Shown piece by piece: positions 7,393 to 15,783 of a stretch of 31,299 bases of DNA. The translations under genes were made by a program, and so were the position numbers. The DNA comes from an uncultured Prevotellaceae bacterium (GTDB lineage Bacteria > Bacteroidota > Bacteroidia > Bacteroidales > Bacteroidaceae). The notes below the pieces were generated by a model. It searched no databases. It worked only from the letters and a program-made list of their open reading frames with translations, and was not told where the DNA came from. Position 1 is the first letter of the stretch; each line of letters opens with the position of its first letter. The stretch covers positions 1-31,299 of the forward strand of contig CADCEQ010000030.1 in NCBI GenBank assembly GCA_902800435.1, read 5' to 3'.

Positions 7393-9339
7393 ATGGACAT
7401 CAAAATTACATTCCCCGACGGCTCTGTTCGCTCGTATGAACAGGGCGTGACGGGACTCCAGATTGCCGAGAGCATCTCGCCGGCTCTGGCACGCAGCGTC
7501 GTCAGCTGCGGCGTAAACGGTGAGACCGTAGAGCTGAACCGTCCCATCATGGAGGACGCCACCATCGCGCTCTACAAGTTTGACGACGACGAGGGTAAGC
7601 ACACCTTCTGGCACACCTCTGCCCACCTGCTGGCCGAGGCTCTGCAGGAGCTGTATCCCGGCATCCAGTTCGGTTTCGGTCCGGCTGTCGAGAACGGATT
7701 CTTCTACGACGTGCTGCTGCCCGACGGACAGATGATCAAGGAGAGCGACTTCCCCACGATTGAAGCAAAGATGAAGGAGCTGGCCGGCAAGAAGGAGCCG
7801 GTGGTGCGCCGCGAGGTGGCCAAGGCCGACGCCCTGAAGGAGTTTGCCGCCGACGGCCAGACCTATAAGTGCGAGCACATCGACCAGGACCTCGAGGACG
7901 GCTCGATCACAACCTATACGCAGGGCAACTTCACCGATCTCTGCCGCGGTCCGCACCTCGTGGACACCGGCGAGATCAAGGCCGTGAAGCTGACCTCGGT
8001 GGCCGGTGCCTTCTGGCGCGGCGACGCCACTCGCGAGCAGATGCAGCGCCTCTACGGCATCTCGTTCCCCAAGAAGAAGATGCTCGACGAGTATCTCGTC
8101 ATGCTCGAGGAGGCCAAGAAGCGTGACCACCGCAAGATTGGCAAGGAGATGGAGCTCTTCATGTTCTCAGAGAAGGTGGGCAAGGGTCTGCCCATCTGGT
8201 TGCCGAAGGGCACCGACCTGCGTCTGCGTCTGCAGGACCACCTGCGCCGTGTGCAGAAGCGCTACGGCTATCAGGAGGTCATCACGCCGCACATCGGCGG
8301 CAAGAGCCTCTACGTCACTTCGGGCCACTACGCCCACTACGGCAAGGACTCCTTCCGCCCCATCACCACTCCCGAGGAGGGCGAGGAGTACATGCTGAAG
8401 CCCATGAACTGCCCCCACCACTGCGAGATTTTCGCCAACAAGCCCCGCTCATACCGCGACCTGCCCCTGCGCATTGCTGAGTTCGGCACCGTCTATCGCT
8501 ACGAGCAGTCGGGCGAGCTCCATGGTCTTACGCGCGTGCGTTCCTTTACTCAAGATGATGCCCACCTCTTCTGCCGTCCCGACCAGGTGAAGCAGGAGTT
8601 CCTCAACGTGATGGACATCATCGGCGTGGTGCTCACAGCCTTCGGCTTCAACTTCGAGGCACAGATCTCGCTGCGCGACCCCAACGACCACGACAAGTAC
8701 GTGGGCACCGACGAGGACTGGGCACTGGCCGAGCGCGCCATCCAGGAGGCCTGTCAGGAGAAGGGCCTGCCCGCCAAGGTGGAATACGGCGAGGCTGCCT
8801 TCTACGGTCCGAAGCTCGACTTCATGATCAAGGATGCCATCGGCCGCCGCTGGCAGTTGGGCACCATCCAGGTAGACTATAACCTGCCCAAGCGCTTCCA
8901 GCTGGAGTATACCGACGAGGACAACCAGAAGAAGACACCGGTGATGATTCACCGTGCACCCTTCGGCTCGCTCGAGCGCTTCTGCGCCGTGCTCATCGAG
9001 CACACCAGCGGTCACTTCCCCCTCTGGCTCACGCCCGAGCAGGTGGCCATCCTGCCGCTGTCGGAGAAGTACAACGACTACGCCGAGGAGGTCTGCCGTC
9101 TGTTCTCGCAGGGCGGCGTCCGCGCCACCATCGACCTGCGCAACGAGAAGCTGGGCCGCAAGATACGCGACAACGAGCTGAAGCGCATTCCCTACATGGT
9201 CATCGTCGGCGAGAAGGAAGCTGCCGACAAAACTGTCGCCGTGCGCCCGCAGGGTGGTGGCGAGCAGAGCGTCATGACCATCCAGGAGTTCATCGACGAG
9301 GTCAACGCGAAGGTACAGGAAATGACGAAAGACTTCTAA
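7393..9339 (+). CDS. thrS: Threonyl-tRNA synthetase
   Basis: The enzyme charges tRNA-Thr with threonine. The 648-residue length is normal. Order of domains: TGS (residues 1-62), the editing/second additional domain (about 65-225, with [11 protein letters not shown] and the [15 protein letters not shown] segment), class II catalytic core (about 270-535) and anticodon-binding domain (about 540-640). The zinc ligands are visible as Cys340 in MNCPHHC, His391 in QDDAH and His520 in IHRAPFGS. Class II motif 2 ([20 protein letters not shown]) and motif 3 ([10 protein letters not shown]) are intact. The usual neighbour infC is absent; a GH27 alpha-galactosidase gene starts 4 bp after the stop. Confidence 0.98.
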   Translation: MDIKITFPDGSVRSYEQGVTGLQIAESISPALARSVVSCGVNGETVELNRPIMEDATIALYKFDDDEGKHTFWHTSAHLLAEALQELYPGIQFGFGPAVENGFFYDVLLPDGQMIKESDFPTIEAKMKELAGKKEPVVRREVAKADALKEFAADGQTYKCEHIDQDLEDGSITTYTQGNFTDLCRGPHLVDTGEIKAVKLTSVAGAFWRGDATREQMQRLYGISFPKKKMLDEYLVMLEEAKKRDHRKIGKEMELFMFSEKVGKGLPIWLPKGTDLRLRLQDHLRRVQKRYGYQEVITPHIGGKSLYVTSGHYAHYGKDSFRPITTPEEGEEYMLKPMNCPHHCEIFANKPRSYRDLPLRIAEFGTVYRYEQSGELHGLTRVRSFTQDDAHLFCRPDQVKQEFLNVMDIIGVVLTAFGFNFEAQISLRDPNDHDKYVGTDEDWALAERAIQEACQEKGLPAKVEYGEAAFYGPKLDFMIKDAIGRRWQLGTIQVDYNLPKRFQLEYTDEDNQKKTPVMIHRAPFGSLERFCAVLIEHTSGHFPLWLTPEQVAILPLSEKYNDYAEEVCRLFSQGGVRATIDLRNEKLGRKIRDNELKRIPYMVIVGEKEAADKTVAVRPQGGGEQSVMTIQEFIDEVNAKVQEMTKDF

Positions 9340-9343
9340 ACAC

Positions 9344-11098
9344 ATGAGGAAACGACTATTCATACAAATGGCGATGGCCCTTTCGGCCACCGCCATTTGT
9401 GCTCAAAACGAAGGGCCGACCATGGGCTGGAGCTCGTGGAATACGTTCGGCCTGAACATCAACGAGACGCTCATCAAGCAGACCGCCAACTCAATGGTTT
9501 CGAAGAAACTGCTTGATGCCGGTTACAACCACGTCAACATCGACGACGGCTACTTCGGCGGGCGCGACAAGAAGACGGGCCAGCTGCTGATACACCCGCA
9601 GCGGTTCCCCAACGGCCTGAAGCCTGTCGTCGACCACATCCACTCCAAAGGCCTGAAAGCCGGCATCTACAGCGACGCCGGTCACAACACCTGCGGCAGC
9701 TATCACGGCGGTGACCAGACGGGTGTCGGCGTCGGACTCTACGAGCACGACCAGCAGGACGCCGACCTCTTCTTCAAGGAGCTGGGCTTCGACTTCATCA
9801 AGGTTGACTTCTGCGGCGGCGACCCCATCCACAACAACGAGAACCTGAAGCTCGACGAGAAGACCCGCTACGAGGCTATTGCCAAGGCCATACGCAACAC
9901 CGGCCGCACCGACGTCCGTATGAACGCCTGCCGTTGGGCCTATCCCGGCACGTGGGTCGACGGAGCAGCCTTCTCATGGCGCACTACCGGCGACATCTAC
10001 GCCAGTTGGGAGTCCGTTAGGAACATTCTGGCCGAGAACCTCTACATGAGCGCCTACTGCAGCCGTGGCCACTACAACGACATGGACATGCTCGAGGTGG
10101 GCGTCACGACCTGGGATGGAAACAAACTGACCAATGAGGAGAATAACACCCACTTCGGACTGTGGTGCATCATGAATTCGCCGCTGCTTATAGGTTGCGA
10201 CATACGCAATCTAAACGGCACTGCCCTCAACCTGCTGAGGAACACCGAGCTCATCGCCCTCAACCAGGACACCCTCTACCAGCAGGCCTACGTCGTGGAT
10301 TATCAGAACGACTGCTACACACTGGTGAAGGACCTGGAGCGCCGCGACAGCACGCTCCGCGCCTTTGCCGTCTACAACCCCACCGACGAGACCAAGACTG
10401 TGAAGGTCAGTTTCGCTGACCTCTGTCTCGCTGGCGAAGTTAAGTTGCGCGACCTGTTCCAGATGAAGGATGTCGGTACCTTCACCGACAGCTACGAGGT
10501 GACGCTTCCCAAGCATGCTACCCGCATCTACCGTGCCGAAGCCGAGAACCGCCTTGAGCGCGTGCGCTATGAGGCCGAGACGGGATATTGCAGCGCCTAC
10601 TCCGAGATAACGGGCAACGTCTGCAGCTATTCGCAATCCTCATCCTGTTCCGGCGGCTATAAGGCCGGCTGGCTGGGCCGTAGCGAAAAGAACGACCTCC
10701 AGTGGCGCAGCGTTTATAGCTGTGAGGGCGGAGAGTACAAACTCACCATCGGTTACCTCAGCGGTCAGAGCCGTAGCGTTACGGTCAGCATCAACGGCAA
10801 GAAGGTTCAGACCCTCTCGTTGAATTCCGGCAGCTTCAGCAAGGTGGGCCGCAAGACCATCACCGTCGAGCTGCAGCCCGGTTACAACACAGTCCGTCTG
10901 TCGAACCCCTCGTCCGATATGCCCGACCTCGACTATATTGACCTTGAGCCCGTCGTCCCTACTGCTATCGCTCCTGCCCTCAAACCGTCGCAGAACTCTG
11001 CTGCCAAAGCCCGCTACGACCTCAACGGTCGACGTGTAGCTGGTGGTCATACCCAAGGAGTTCTAATCACTGATGGTCGAAAGGTACTAATGCAATAG
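9344..11098 (+). CDS. Secreted GH27 alpha-galactosidase with C-terminal carbohydrate-binding domain
   Basis: A signal peptide (about residues 1-20, ending AICAQ) precedes a GH27 domain starting GPTMGWSSWNTFG. The nucleophile is probably Asp155 in FIKVDFCGG and the acid/base Asp217 in SWRTTGDI, by family position. The family removes terminal alpha-galactose; some members act on beta-L-arabinopyranose, so exact specificity is open. A beta-sandwich follows (residues about 400-550, YEAETGYCSAYSEITGN ... DLDYIDLEP), resembling CBM6/35-type modules. The last 30 residues (ARYDLNGRRVAGG ... GRKVLMQ) match the short Prevotella C-terminal tail seen again on the 16906-19173 protein. It likely shares the thrS transcript, since no promoter fits in the 4 bp gap. 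Confidence 0.92.
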   Translation: MRKRLFIQMAMALSATAICAQNEGPTMGWSSWNTFGLNINETLIKQTANSMVSKKLLDAGYNHVNIDDGYFGGRDKKTGQLLIHPQRFPNGLKPVVDHIHSKGLKAGIYSDAGHNTCGSYHGGDQTGVGVGLYEHDQQDADLFFKELGFDFIKVDFCGGDPIHNNENLKLDEKTRYEAIAKAIRNTGRTDVRMNACRWAYPGTWVDGAAFSWRTTGDIYASWESVRNILAENLYMSAYCSRGHYNDMDMLEVGVTTWDGNKLTNEENNTHFGLWCIMNSPLLIGCDIRNLNGTALNLLRNTELIALNQDTLYQQAYVVDYQNDCYTLVKDLERRDSTLRAFAVYNPTDETKTVKVSFADLCLAGEVKLRDLFQMKDVGTFTDSYEVTLPKHATRIYRAEAENRLERVRYEAETGYCSAYSEITGNVCSYSQSSSCSGGYKAGWLGRSEKNDLQWRSVYSCEGGEYKLTIGYLSGQSRSVTVSINGKKVQTLSLNSGSFSKVGRKTITVELQPGYNTVRLSNPSSDMPDLDYIDLEPVVPTAIAPALKPSQNSAAKARYDLNGRRVAGGHTQGVLITDGRKVLMQ

Positions 11099-11180
11099 TA
11101 CATATAAAGGCTGTGCGCGAAAAGATTGAAGATACCGTGGAACAGATTACCTCGAGTGAAGCCGCCAAACAGCCCGGTAT

Positions 11181-11227
11181 ATTCCCGTCCCACCGTCTGC
11201 GTGGGGCGGGAATTTCTGTTTCTTTTT
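11181..11227 (+). terminator. Strong intrinsic terminator after the GH27 gene
   Basis: A 13 bp stem (ATTCCCGTCCCAC paired with GTGGGGCGGGAAT, one G-T pair) with a 7-base loop is followed by a T-rich run. It ends the thrS-GH27 unit, 82 bp after the stop. The remaining part of the 11099-11290 gap shows only an AT-rich stretch with TTTTGC words that may be the promoter for the next gene. Confidence 0.65.
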
Positions 11228-11290
11228 GTAGGATTGTTTTAACCTTTTGCACTTTTGTCCGTCAAATAGCCAAATTACATCAACTACAAC

Positions 11291-12787
11291 ATGAAAAAGG
11301 TTTTATTATGTGTGCTGGCCTTTATGATGGTCAGTGTATGTCATGCCGAGGACATCACCATTCGTTATAAGGGCTCTACGGCGAAAGTGGAACAGAAAGT
11401 AAAGGATAGCGTGAATGTGACTGTCAATGGTTCAAAAGTGAATATTGAGAGCTTATATACCAATCATAAGCTTACCCTCAGGCTGATGGGTAAGAGTGAT
11501 GACGGACAGCTTATCCTGAAGACAGCTGGCAAGGCAAAGGTAAAACTCGACGGTCTGACGCTGACAAGTCAAGAGGGGGCGCCACTTGATCTGAAGAATA
11601 AGAAGAAGGTAGAGATCGTGGTAGCCGATGGTACAAAGAATACGCTGACTATTACTGCCTGCAACGACACTGCCAGTCACAAGGCTGCTACCATCTGGGC
11701 GAAGGACAAACTACAGCTCTCTGGTAAGGGAACTCTCAACATCATTGCCACTGGTGACGGTTGCCGAGGCATCAAGACCAAGAAGGACATCATTATCGAG
11801 GACCTTACCCTTAATGTGACAACCTCGGGCGATAACTTGGGAGAAAAACCCTTCGGCTTCGGTTTCGGCGGTTTTGGCGGTGATATGCCCGACTTTGGCG
11901 GCTTCCCCAACTTTGGCAACGACAGCACAAGGCGTGGCGGCTTTCCCATGCCTGACTTTGGGAATATGCCTGACTTCGGCGGCTTTCCCATGCCCGACTT
12001 CGGGAACATGCCTGACTTTGGCGGCTTTCCCAGCTTCGACAATGATAGTACAGGTGGGGGAGGCTTTGGCGGCTTTGCCGGCAAGCACAAGTACGTCGCT
12101 TCTACCAAAGGCATAGCATCGAAGGGCAAGATAACTATTAACAGTGGTAACGTGACAGTCAGAACCTCTACAGCTGGAGCTGAAGGCATCGAGGGTAAGG
12201 AGGGTATTATCTTCAACGGCGGCAACGTAGACGTGCTGACCACCGATGATGCCATCAATGCCAACGCCACTATCGAGTTCAACGGTGCCCACGTTATAGC
12301 CCGAAGCATTGGCAACGATGCAGTCGACTCAAATCCCAAAGGCGGCTTCTTTATGCCCTTCGGGGGTAACCGAGATCAGGATACCGATCCTGCCATCATC
12401 ATTACTGGTGGCACCGTCTATGCTTGGAGTCAGGTTGGGTCACCCGAGGAAGGACTCGACTGCGACTTTGCCCCGCTCGTCATCGAGGGTGGCACCATCT
12501 TCTCGGTTGGAGGTGGTATGGGCGAGATGCCGTCTGTGCCCTCCAACGAAACCGCCAAGCAGGCAACAGCCTTGCTCATCGGCATCAACATCGAGAAGGA
12601 TGAACCAGTTTATGTTTACGACGGTAATGGCAAACTTATCGACACCGTCACCATACCCTTCTCCCTGCGGCGCAGTGCCAGCCTCGTCGGCAGTCCCGCC
12701 TTCAAGGTCGGAAACACTTACACCGTAAAGACGAAAGGATATGAGAAAACCTTCACGCTCAACGAACGTTTCACGGCTGTAAGATAG
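11291..12787 (+). CDS. Secreted Cthe_2159-like carbohydrate-binding beta-helix protein with FG/P-rich insert
   Basis: A signal peptide (MKKVLLCVLAFMMVSVCHA) is followed by repeated beta-strand turns of the Cthe_2159 type (GKAKVKLDGLTLTSQEGAPL, KGTLNIIATGDGCRGIKTKK, KGIASKGKITINSGNVTVRT, TDDAINANATIEFNGAHVIA). The family folds as a right-handed beta-helix and its founding member binds acidic polysaccharides such as pectin. Here a low-complexity insert of about 75 residues (188-263), rich in Gly, Phe, Pro, Asp and Asn, interrupts the helix. The DNA behind it contains near-identical tandem units of about 42 bp. The C-terminus (YVYDGNGKLIDTVTIPF ... TYTVKTKGYEKTFTL) looks like a small final domain. 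The ligand is unknown. Confidence 0.8.
   Translation: MKKVLLCVLAFMMVSVCHAEDITIRYKGSTAKVEQKVKDSVNVTVNGSKVNIESLYTNHKLTLRLMGKSDDGQLILKTAGKAKVKLDGLTLTSQEGAPLDLKNKKKVEIVVADGTKNTLTITACNDTASHKAATIWAKDKLQLSGKGTLNIIATGDGCRGIKTKKDIIIEDLTLNVTTSGDNLGEKPFGFGFGGFGGDMPDFGGFPNFGNDSTRRGGFPMPDFGNMPDFGGFPMPDFGNMPDFGGFPSFDNDSTGGGGFGGFAGKHKYVASTKGIASKGKITINSGNVTVRTSTAGAEGIEGKEGIIFNGGNVDVLTTDDAINANATIEFNGAHVIARSIGNDAVDSNPKGGFFMPFGGNRDQDTDPAIIITGGTVYAWSQVGSPEEGLDCDFAPLVIEGGTIFSVGGGMGEMPSVPSNETAKQATALLIGINIEKDEPVYVYDGNGKLIDTVTIPFSLRRSASLVGSPAFKVGNTYTVKTKGYEKTFTLNERFTAVR
11937..12030 (+). repeat. In-gene tandem repeat encoding GGFPMPDFGNMPDF
   Basis: Two nearly identical units of about 42 bp encode GGFPMPDFGNMPDF, followed by a partial third unit (GGFPSF). 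The differences are mostly third-position changes. The tract lies in frame in the Cthe_2159-like gene, so copy-number change would not break the reading frame. Confidence 0.75.
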
Positions 12788-12799
12788 TTAGTGATTATC

Positions 12800-13147
12800 A
12801 TGTTGAAGGACTATCCCGACAAGATGACGGCGGAGCAGGCTCGGACGTTCCGCGACGATGTGCTGAACATTGTTGCGCAGATTCCAGCGGGCCGTGTGAC
12901 GACATACGGCGAAATTGCGGCGCTGGCCGGATGGCCAAGCCACTCACGGATGGTTGGGCGGACGCTGCGCTACACGCCCGGCGCCGAGTTGTTGCCGTGC
13001 CACCGTGTTGTCAATAAGGAAGGGCGCACGGCTCCCGGCTGGAGCCGTCAGCGGCAGCTTCTGGAGGCCGAGGGCGTATCGTTCTGCCCGAACGGTCATG
13101 TCGATATGAAAAGGCATGCGTTGCGGATGGCAGACTTCCTGCCCTGA
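12800..13147 (+). CDS. MGMT-family methylated-DNA-protein cysteine methyltransferase (short form)
   Basis: The protein has the DNA-binding/active-site domain of O6-alkylguanine-DNA alkyltransferase: RVTTYGEIAALAGWPSHSRM, then VGRTLRYTPGAELLPCHRVV. The acceptor Cys (Cys67 from the start used) is present in PCHRV, so this is not an alkyltransferase-like protein, in which that Cys is replaced. The N-terminal RNase H-like domain of full Ogt/Ada is absent, which is common in Bacteroidetes MGMT-family proteins. ATG at 12800 is preferred over GTG at 12791, 9 bases upstream in frame. The AlkD-like gene follows 22 bp downstream; both repair alkylated DNA. Confidence 0.88.
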   Translation: MLKDYPDKMTAEQARTFRDDVLNIVAQIPAGRVTTYGEIAALAGWPSHSRMVGRTLRYTPGAELLPCHRVVNKEGRTAPGWSRQRQLLEAEGVSFCPNGHVDMKRHALRMADFLP

Positions 13148-13169
13148 CAACATTGAAACAACGTAAAGG

Positions 13170-13967
13170 ATGATGACATCGGCCAAAGAGATCATAGCCT
13201 ATATGGAGTCGCTGCACAACGAGGAGCAGCGGCAGGTGCTTATGCGGTTCTTCAAGACGGGCCCTGGCGAGTATGGCGAGGGTGACGAATTCCTCGGTCT
13301 GAAGGTGCCGCAGACGCGTGAGGTGGTGAAATGCGTGGCCCATAGCCTGCCCTTGAGCGAAGTCCCCGAACTGCAGACAAACCGCTGGCACGAAGTCCGC
13401 CTTTGCGGACTGCTGGTGCTCGTGGCAAAGTTTGAGAAACTGGCGACGAAACGGCTTGAGAATGATGAGGCTGCCATCCGAGGCCGGGACGAGATTCTGA
13501 CGATGTATCTGCAATATGCAGGGCAGGCGAACAACTGGGACCTGGTCGACCTCTCGGTACCCAAGATTCTCGGGCATTGGCTGCTGTTGCCGACCAGGCT
13601 TTGTCCCCGTCACGTCGAGGAAGCCGACTATAAGCGGCAGGTGCTCGACGAACTGGCCGCCAGCGAGAATCTCTGGAAGCAGCGTATGAGTATGGTCTGC
13701 ACGTGGAAGACGTTGCAGATGGGCGACCCGTCGTGGTGTCTGCGCTATGCCGAGATTCACCTGCACCACCCGCACGACCTGATGCACAAGGCCGTTGGCT
13801 GGATGCTCCGCGAAATGGGTAAGCGCGTTTCGATGGACTTGCTCCGCGACTTTCTGCGGCAGCATGCCCACGAGATGCCTCGCACCGCCCTGCGCTATGC
13901 CATCGAGAAGATGACGGAGCGTGAACGGGCGTCGTTTCTCAATCAGCGCGAAGCGCTCGCCGACTGA
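13170..13967 (+). CDS. AlkD-like DNA alkylation repair glycosylase
   Basis: The sequence is an all-helical HEAT-like repeat protein of 265 residues. The AlkD hallmark NNWDLVDLS is present, with Trp123 and Asp127 at the spacing of the catalytic Trp/Asp pair of the family. FLGLKVPQTREVVK near the N-terminus is also typical. AlkD excises positively charged alkyl bases such as 3- and 7-methylpurines without flipping them. It follows the MGMT-family gene and is likely co-transcribed. Its last 25 bases overlap the 3' end of the convergent LOG-family gene, so both stops lie inside each other's coding sequence. Confidence 0.9.
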   Translation: MMTSAKEIIAYMESLHNEEQRQVLMRFFKTGPGEYGEGDEFLGLKVPQTREVVKCVAHSLPLSEVPELQTNRWHEVRLCGLLVLVAKFEKLATKRLENDEAAIRGRDEILTMYLQYAGQANNWDLVDLSVPKILGHWLLLPTRLCPRHVEEADYKRQVLDELAASENLWKQRMSMVCTWKTLQMGDPSWCLRYAEIHLHHPHDLMHKAVGWMLREMGKRVSMDLLRDFLRQHAHEMPRTALRYAIEKMTERERASFLNQREALAD

Positions 13968-14902
13968 AACTCCTTCAGCACCTTTTCTATCTCATCGGTG
14001 TCGTCGGTCAGCGTCAGCAGCAGGTTCTTGTATCTACCTGTGCTCATCAGGTGCTGCAGCAACGGGTAGACGGGCATCTCCTCCGTCCAAAACTTACTGC
14101 CTAAGAACACCATCGGACTTGAGAACCCGAACGAGAGGTAATGGTTCTGCACGGCATCCTGGAAAATCTCCTGCATGGTGCCCGCGCTGCCCGGCGAGTA
14201 GACGATGCCGCCGTAGGCCAGCGTGAGGATGCTGTCCTCGCGGATGCTGTTCTCAAAGAATTTGGCAATGTGGGTGGCAAAGGGCGTTGACGGCTCGTGA
14301 CCGTAGAGCCATGTGGGAATGCCAAGGCTCACGTAGCGGTGCTGAGGGTAGCGGCGCATCACGCTGAGAGCCGACGAGAGCCATCCCTTGTCATTGAACG
14401 ATGCCGCCGCGGCAGCCAGCGTGGCTATAGCCTCTTGGGCTTCATCCTGGCTACGGCCGGCCAGCCAGGCTCCCAGATGGGTGGCCTCCATGGCTCCGGG
14501 GCCTCCGCCGCTCAGCATGCAGAACCCCTCTTCGGTGAGCCGCTTGCTCAGCATGGTGATGCGGGCGAACATGGGGTCGGTGCGCAGCAGTGCGTGGCCT
14601 CCCATGATGCCGATGCACCGGTGGCTGTCGTGCTCCCTGAAGAAAGCGTCGAGCGCCATGTGGATGCCGTGGTCGTGGAGTGTCCGTGCCAGCGACTCGT
14701 CGACGTTCTGGGGGTTCTTGCCCATAGCCATATAGTGGCGGTATACGCGACTGTCATAGCAGTTGGCAAACGCTTCTTTGTCAGCCTCGTCGTCGGCAGC
14801 GGGCTCATAGCCTTTGTAGAGCTCGCCGGCGTTATAGAGACTATGCCGTCTGACGTCGAAAGGCACGTCCAGACACAATGAGTAATAATTCGTTTCTTTC
14901 AT
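13943..14902 (-). CDS. LOG-family protein (cytokinin riboside monophosphate phosphoribohydrolase-like)
   Basis: The central domain has the Rossmann-like LOG pattern: CIGIMGGHALLRTDPMFARI, then MLSGGGPGAMEATHLGAW, and SPGSAGTMQEIFQDA. LOG proteins hydrolyse nucleoside 5'-monophosphates to the base and ribose 5-phosphate. The second motif is normally PGGxGTxxE; here it reads PGSAGTMQE, a Gly-to-Ser change, so activity is not certain. About 100 residues precede the domain (YYSLCLDVPFDVRRHSLYNA) and are not recognised. The start ATG overlaps the stop of the FetB-like gene by ATGA, which suggests translational coupling. Confidence 0.85.
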   Translation of the reverse strand: MKETNYYSLCLDVPFDVRRHSLYNAGELYKGYEPAADDEADKEAFANCYDSRVYRHYMAMGKNPQNVDESLARTLHDHGIHMALDAFFREHDSHRCIGIMGGHALLRTDPMFARITMLSKRLTEEGFCMLSGGGPGAMEATHLGAWLAGRSQDEAQEAIATLAAAAASFNDKGWLSSALSVMRRYPQHRYVSLGIPTWLYGHEPSTPFATHIAKFFENSIREDSILTLAYGGIVYSPGSAGTMQEIFQDAVQNHYLSFGFSSPMVFLGSKFWTEEMPVYPLLQHLMSTGRYKNLLLTLTDDTDEIEKVLKEFQSASASR

Positions 14903-15567
14903 ATCGCATTTTTCTTGGTTGTCTTGACTATCCTCAGCGCCACCACGCCCGCCAGAATATTGGCGACGAACGAGGCGGCTATCAGCAACAGAGTGACGAG
15001 CAGGCCTTCAAGGGCCGGGACGCCTCCCAGCAGCATGCCGGCATAGAGCATTGGCACGACCATCACCAAAGGTTGGGCCAGATTCCTTACCTGATGTAAC
15101 ATGTCCTCACGCAGTATCTCCGGCTTTTGCTGGTTGCGCTGGTAGCTCATCATGGTCTGCATGAGCGAGGCCGTCATACAGGCCATCAGCACCGAATAGA
15201 CAGACAGGAAGACACTGACGGGCAGCATCAGCATCGTACTGCCTCCCACCACGATGCTGCCTATGACCATAGCCGCGCTGACGGGCCGCAACATCTTCCG
15301 CCACATAGTCTGTAGCGGATACAGGCACCAGCAAATCGACAGGGCCAATACCAGCAGGAACCAGAGCAGATAGGCCCACCAGGCATTTGTCTGCCAGACC
15401 ACCCACACCACGGCCACGACGACGGCCATCTGTGCCACCGTCGCTCCGAATATCACCAGCATGCGCCGCAGCATCTGCCTGTCGAAGAATGCCAATGCCA
15501 TCATTGCCACTAACACAACGCACGCCACTATAGCCGCGCCCCATAAAGAAATCTCAGATACAAACAT
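14899..15567 (-). CDS. FetB/UPF0014-like ABC transporter permease
   Basis: The protein is mostly hydrophobic with about seven membrane segments. A central NQQKPEILREDMLHQVRNLA loop and a following MVVPMLYAGMLLGGVPALEG segment resemble the FetB (YbbM) family, whose members pair with an ATPase to export iron. No ATPase gene lies beside it here. I use ATG at 15567 rather than GTG at 15612, because a TATCTTTG -7 box at 15602-15609 overlaps the upstream codons, so they would not be in the transcript. The family assignment is moderate; another small permease family is possible. Confidence 0.65.
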   Translation of the reverse strand: MFVSEISLWGAAIVACVVLVAMMALAFFDRQMLRRMLVIFGATVAQMAVVVAVVWVVWQTNAWWAYLLWFLLVLALSICWCLYPLQTMWRKMLRPVSAAMVIGSIVVGGSTMLMLPVSVFLSVYSVLMACMTASLMQTMMSYQRNQQKPEILREDMLHQVRNLAQPLVMVVPMLYAGMLLGGVPALEGLLVTLLLIAASFVANILAGVVALRIVKTTKKNAI

Positions 15568-15601
15568 ACTACTAAAAGACGTGTTCCTAAGAATAACGCT
15601 A

Positions 15602-15609
15602 CAAAGATA
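15602..15609 (-). promoter_or_regulatory. Probable -7 box for the FetB-like/LOG operon
   Basis: The minus strand reads TATCTTTG, an exact TAnnTTTG match, about 35 bp upstream of the ATG at 15567. This location argues for the shorter protein start. Confidence 0.5.
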
Positions 15610-15723
15610 CACATTTTCTATGAATTACCGGCACAGAAATCTTTTTTTTGCTATGCGGTACTGTATGGACAAGATGTTTGGTCGCGTTTCAGGAGAGTAG
15701 GAATCACCAATCTCTCAATCAAT

Positions 15724-15759
15724 CGCCGCTTTCTCCGGCATCAACCGGGGAAAGCGGCG
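15724..15759. terminator. Long GC-rich hairpin after the TlpA gene
   Basis: A 15 bp stem (CGCCGCTTTCTCCGG / CCGGGGAAAGCGGCG, one G-T pair) with a 6-base loop lies 24 bp past the stop of the minus-strand TlpA gene. No T-run follows on either strand, so it may be a factor-assisted terminator or a 3'-end RNA stabiliser for the long operon. Confidence 0.45.
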
Positions 15760-15783
15760 TAAATGTAATTCTGTGAAAAGCGG

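Noticed and set aside
7330..9396. Long minus-strand open frames (266 and 315 codons) opposite thrS
   Set aside because: They are fully antisense to a clear thrS gene, have no family features, and arise from its strong codon bias.
11113..11370. Short plus-strand open frame across the terminator after the GH27 gene
   Set aside because: It runs through the terminator hairpin and into the next gene in another frame; the start is GTG without a ribosome site.
12800..13147. Alkyltransferase-like (ATL) protein without acceptor Cys
   Set aside because: The acceptor Cys is present in PCHRV.
13011..14881. Open frames opposite the AlkD-like and LOG-family genes
   Set aside because: The real genes on the opposite strand have recognisable motifs; these frames have none.
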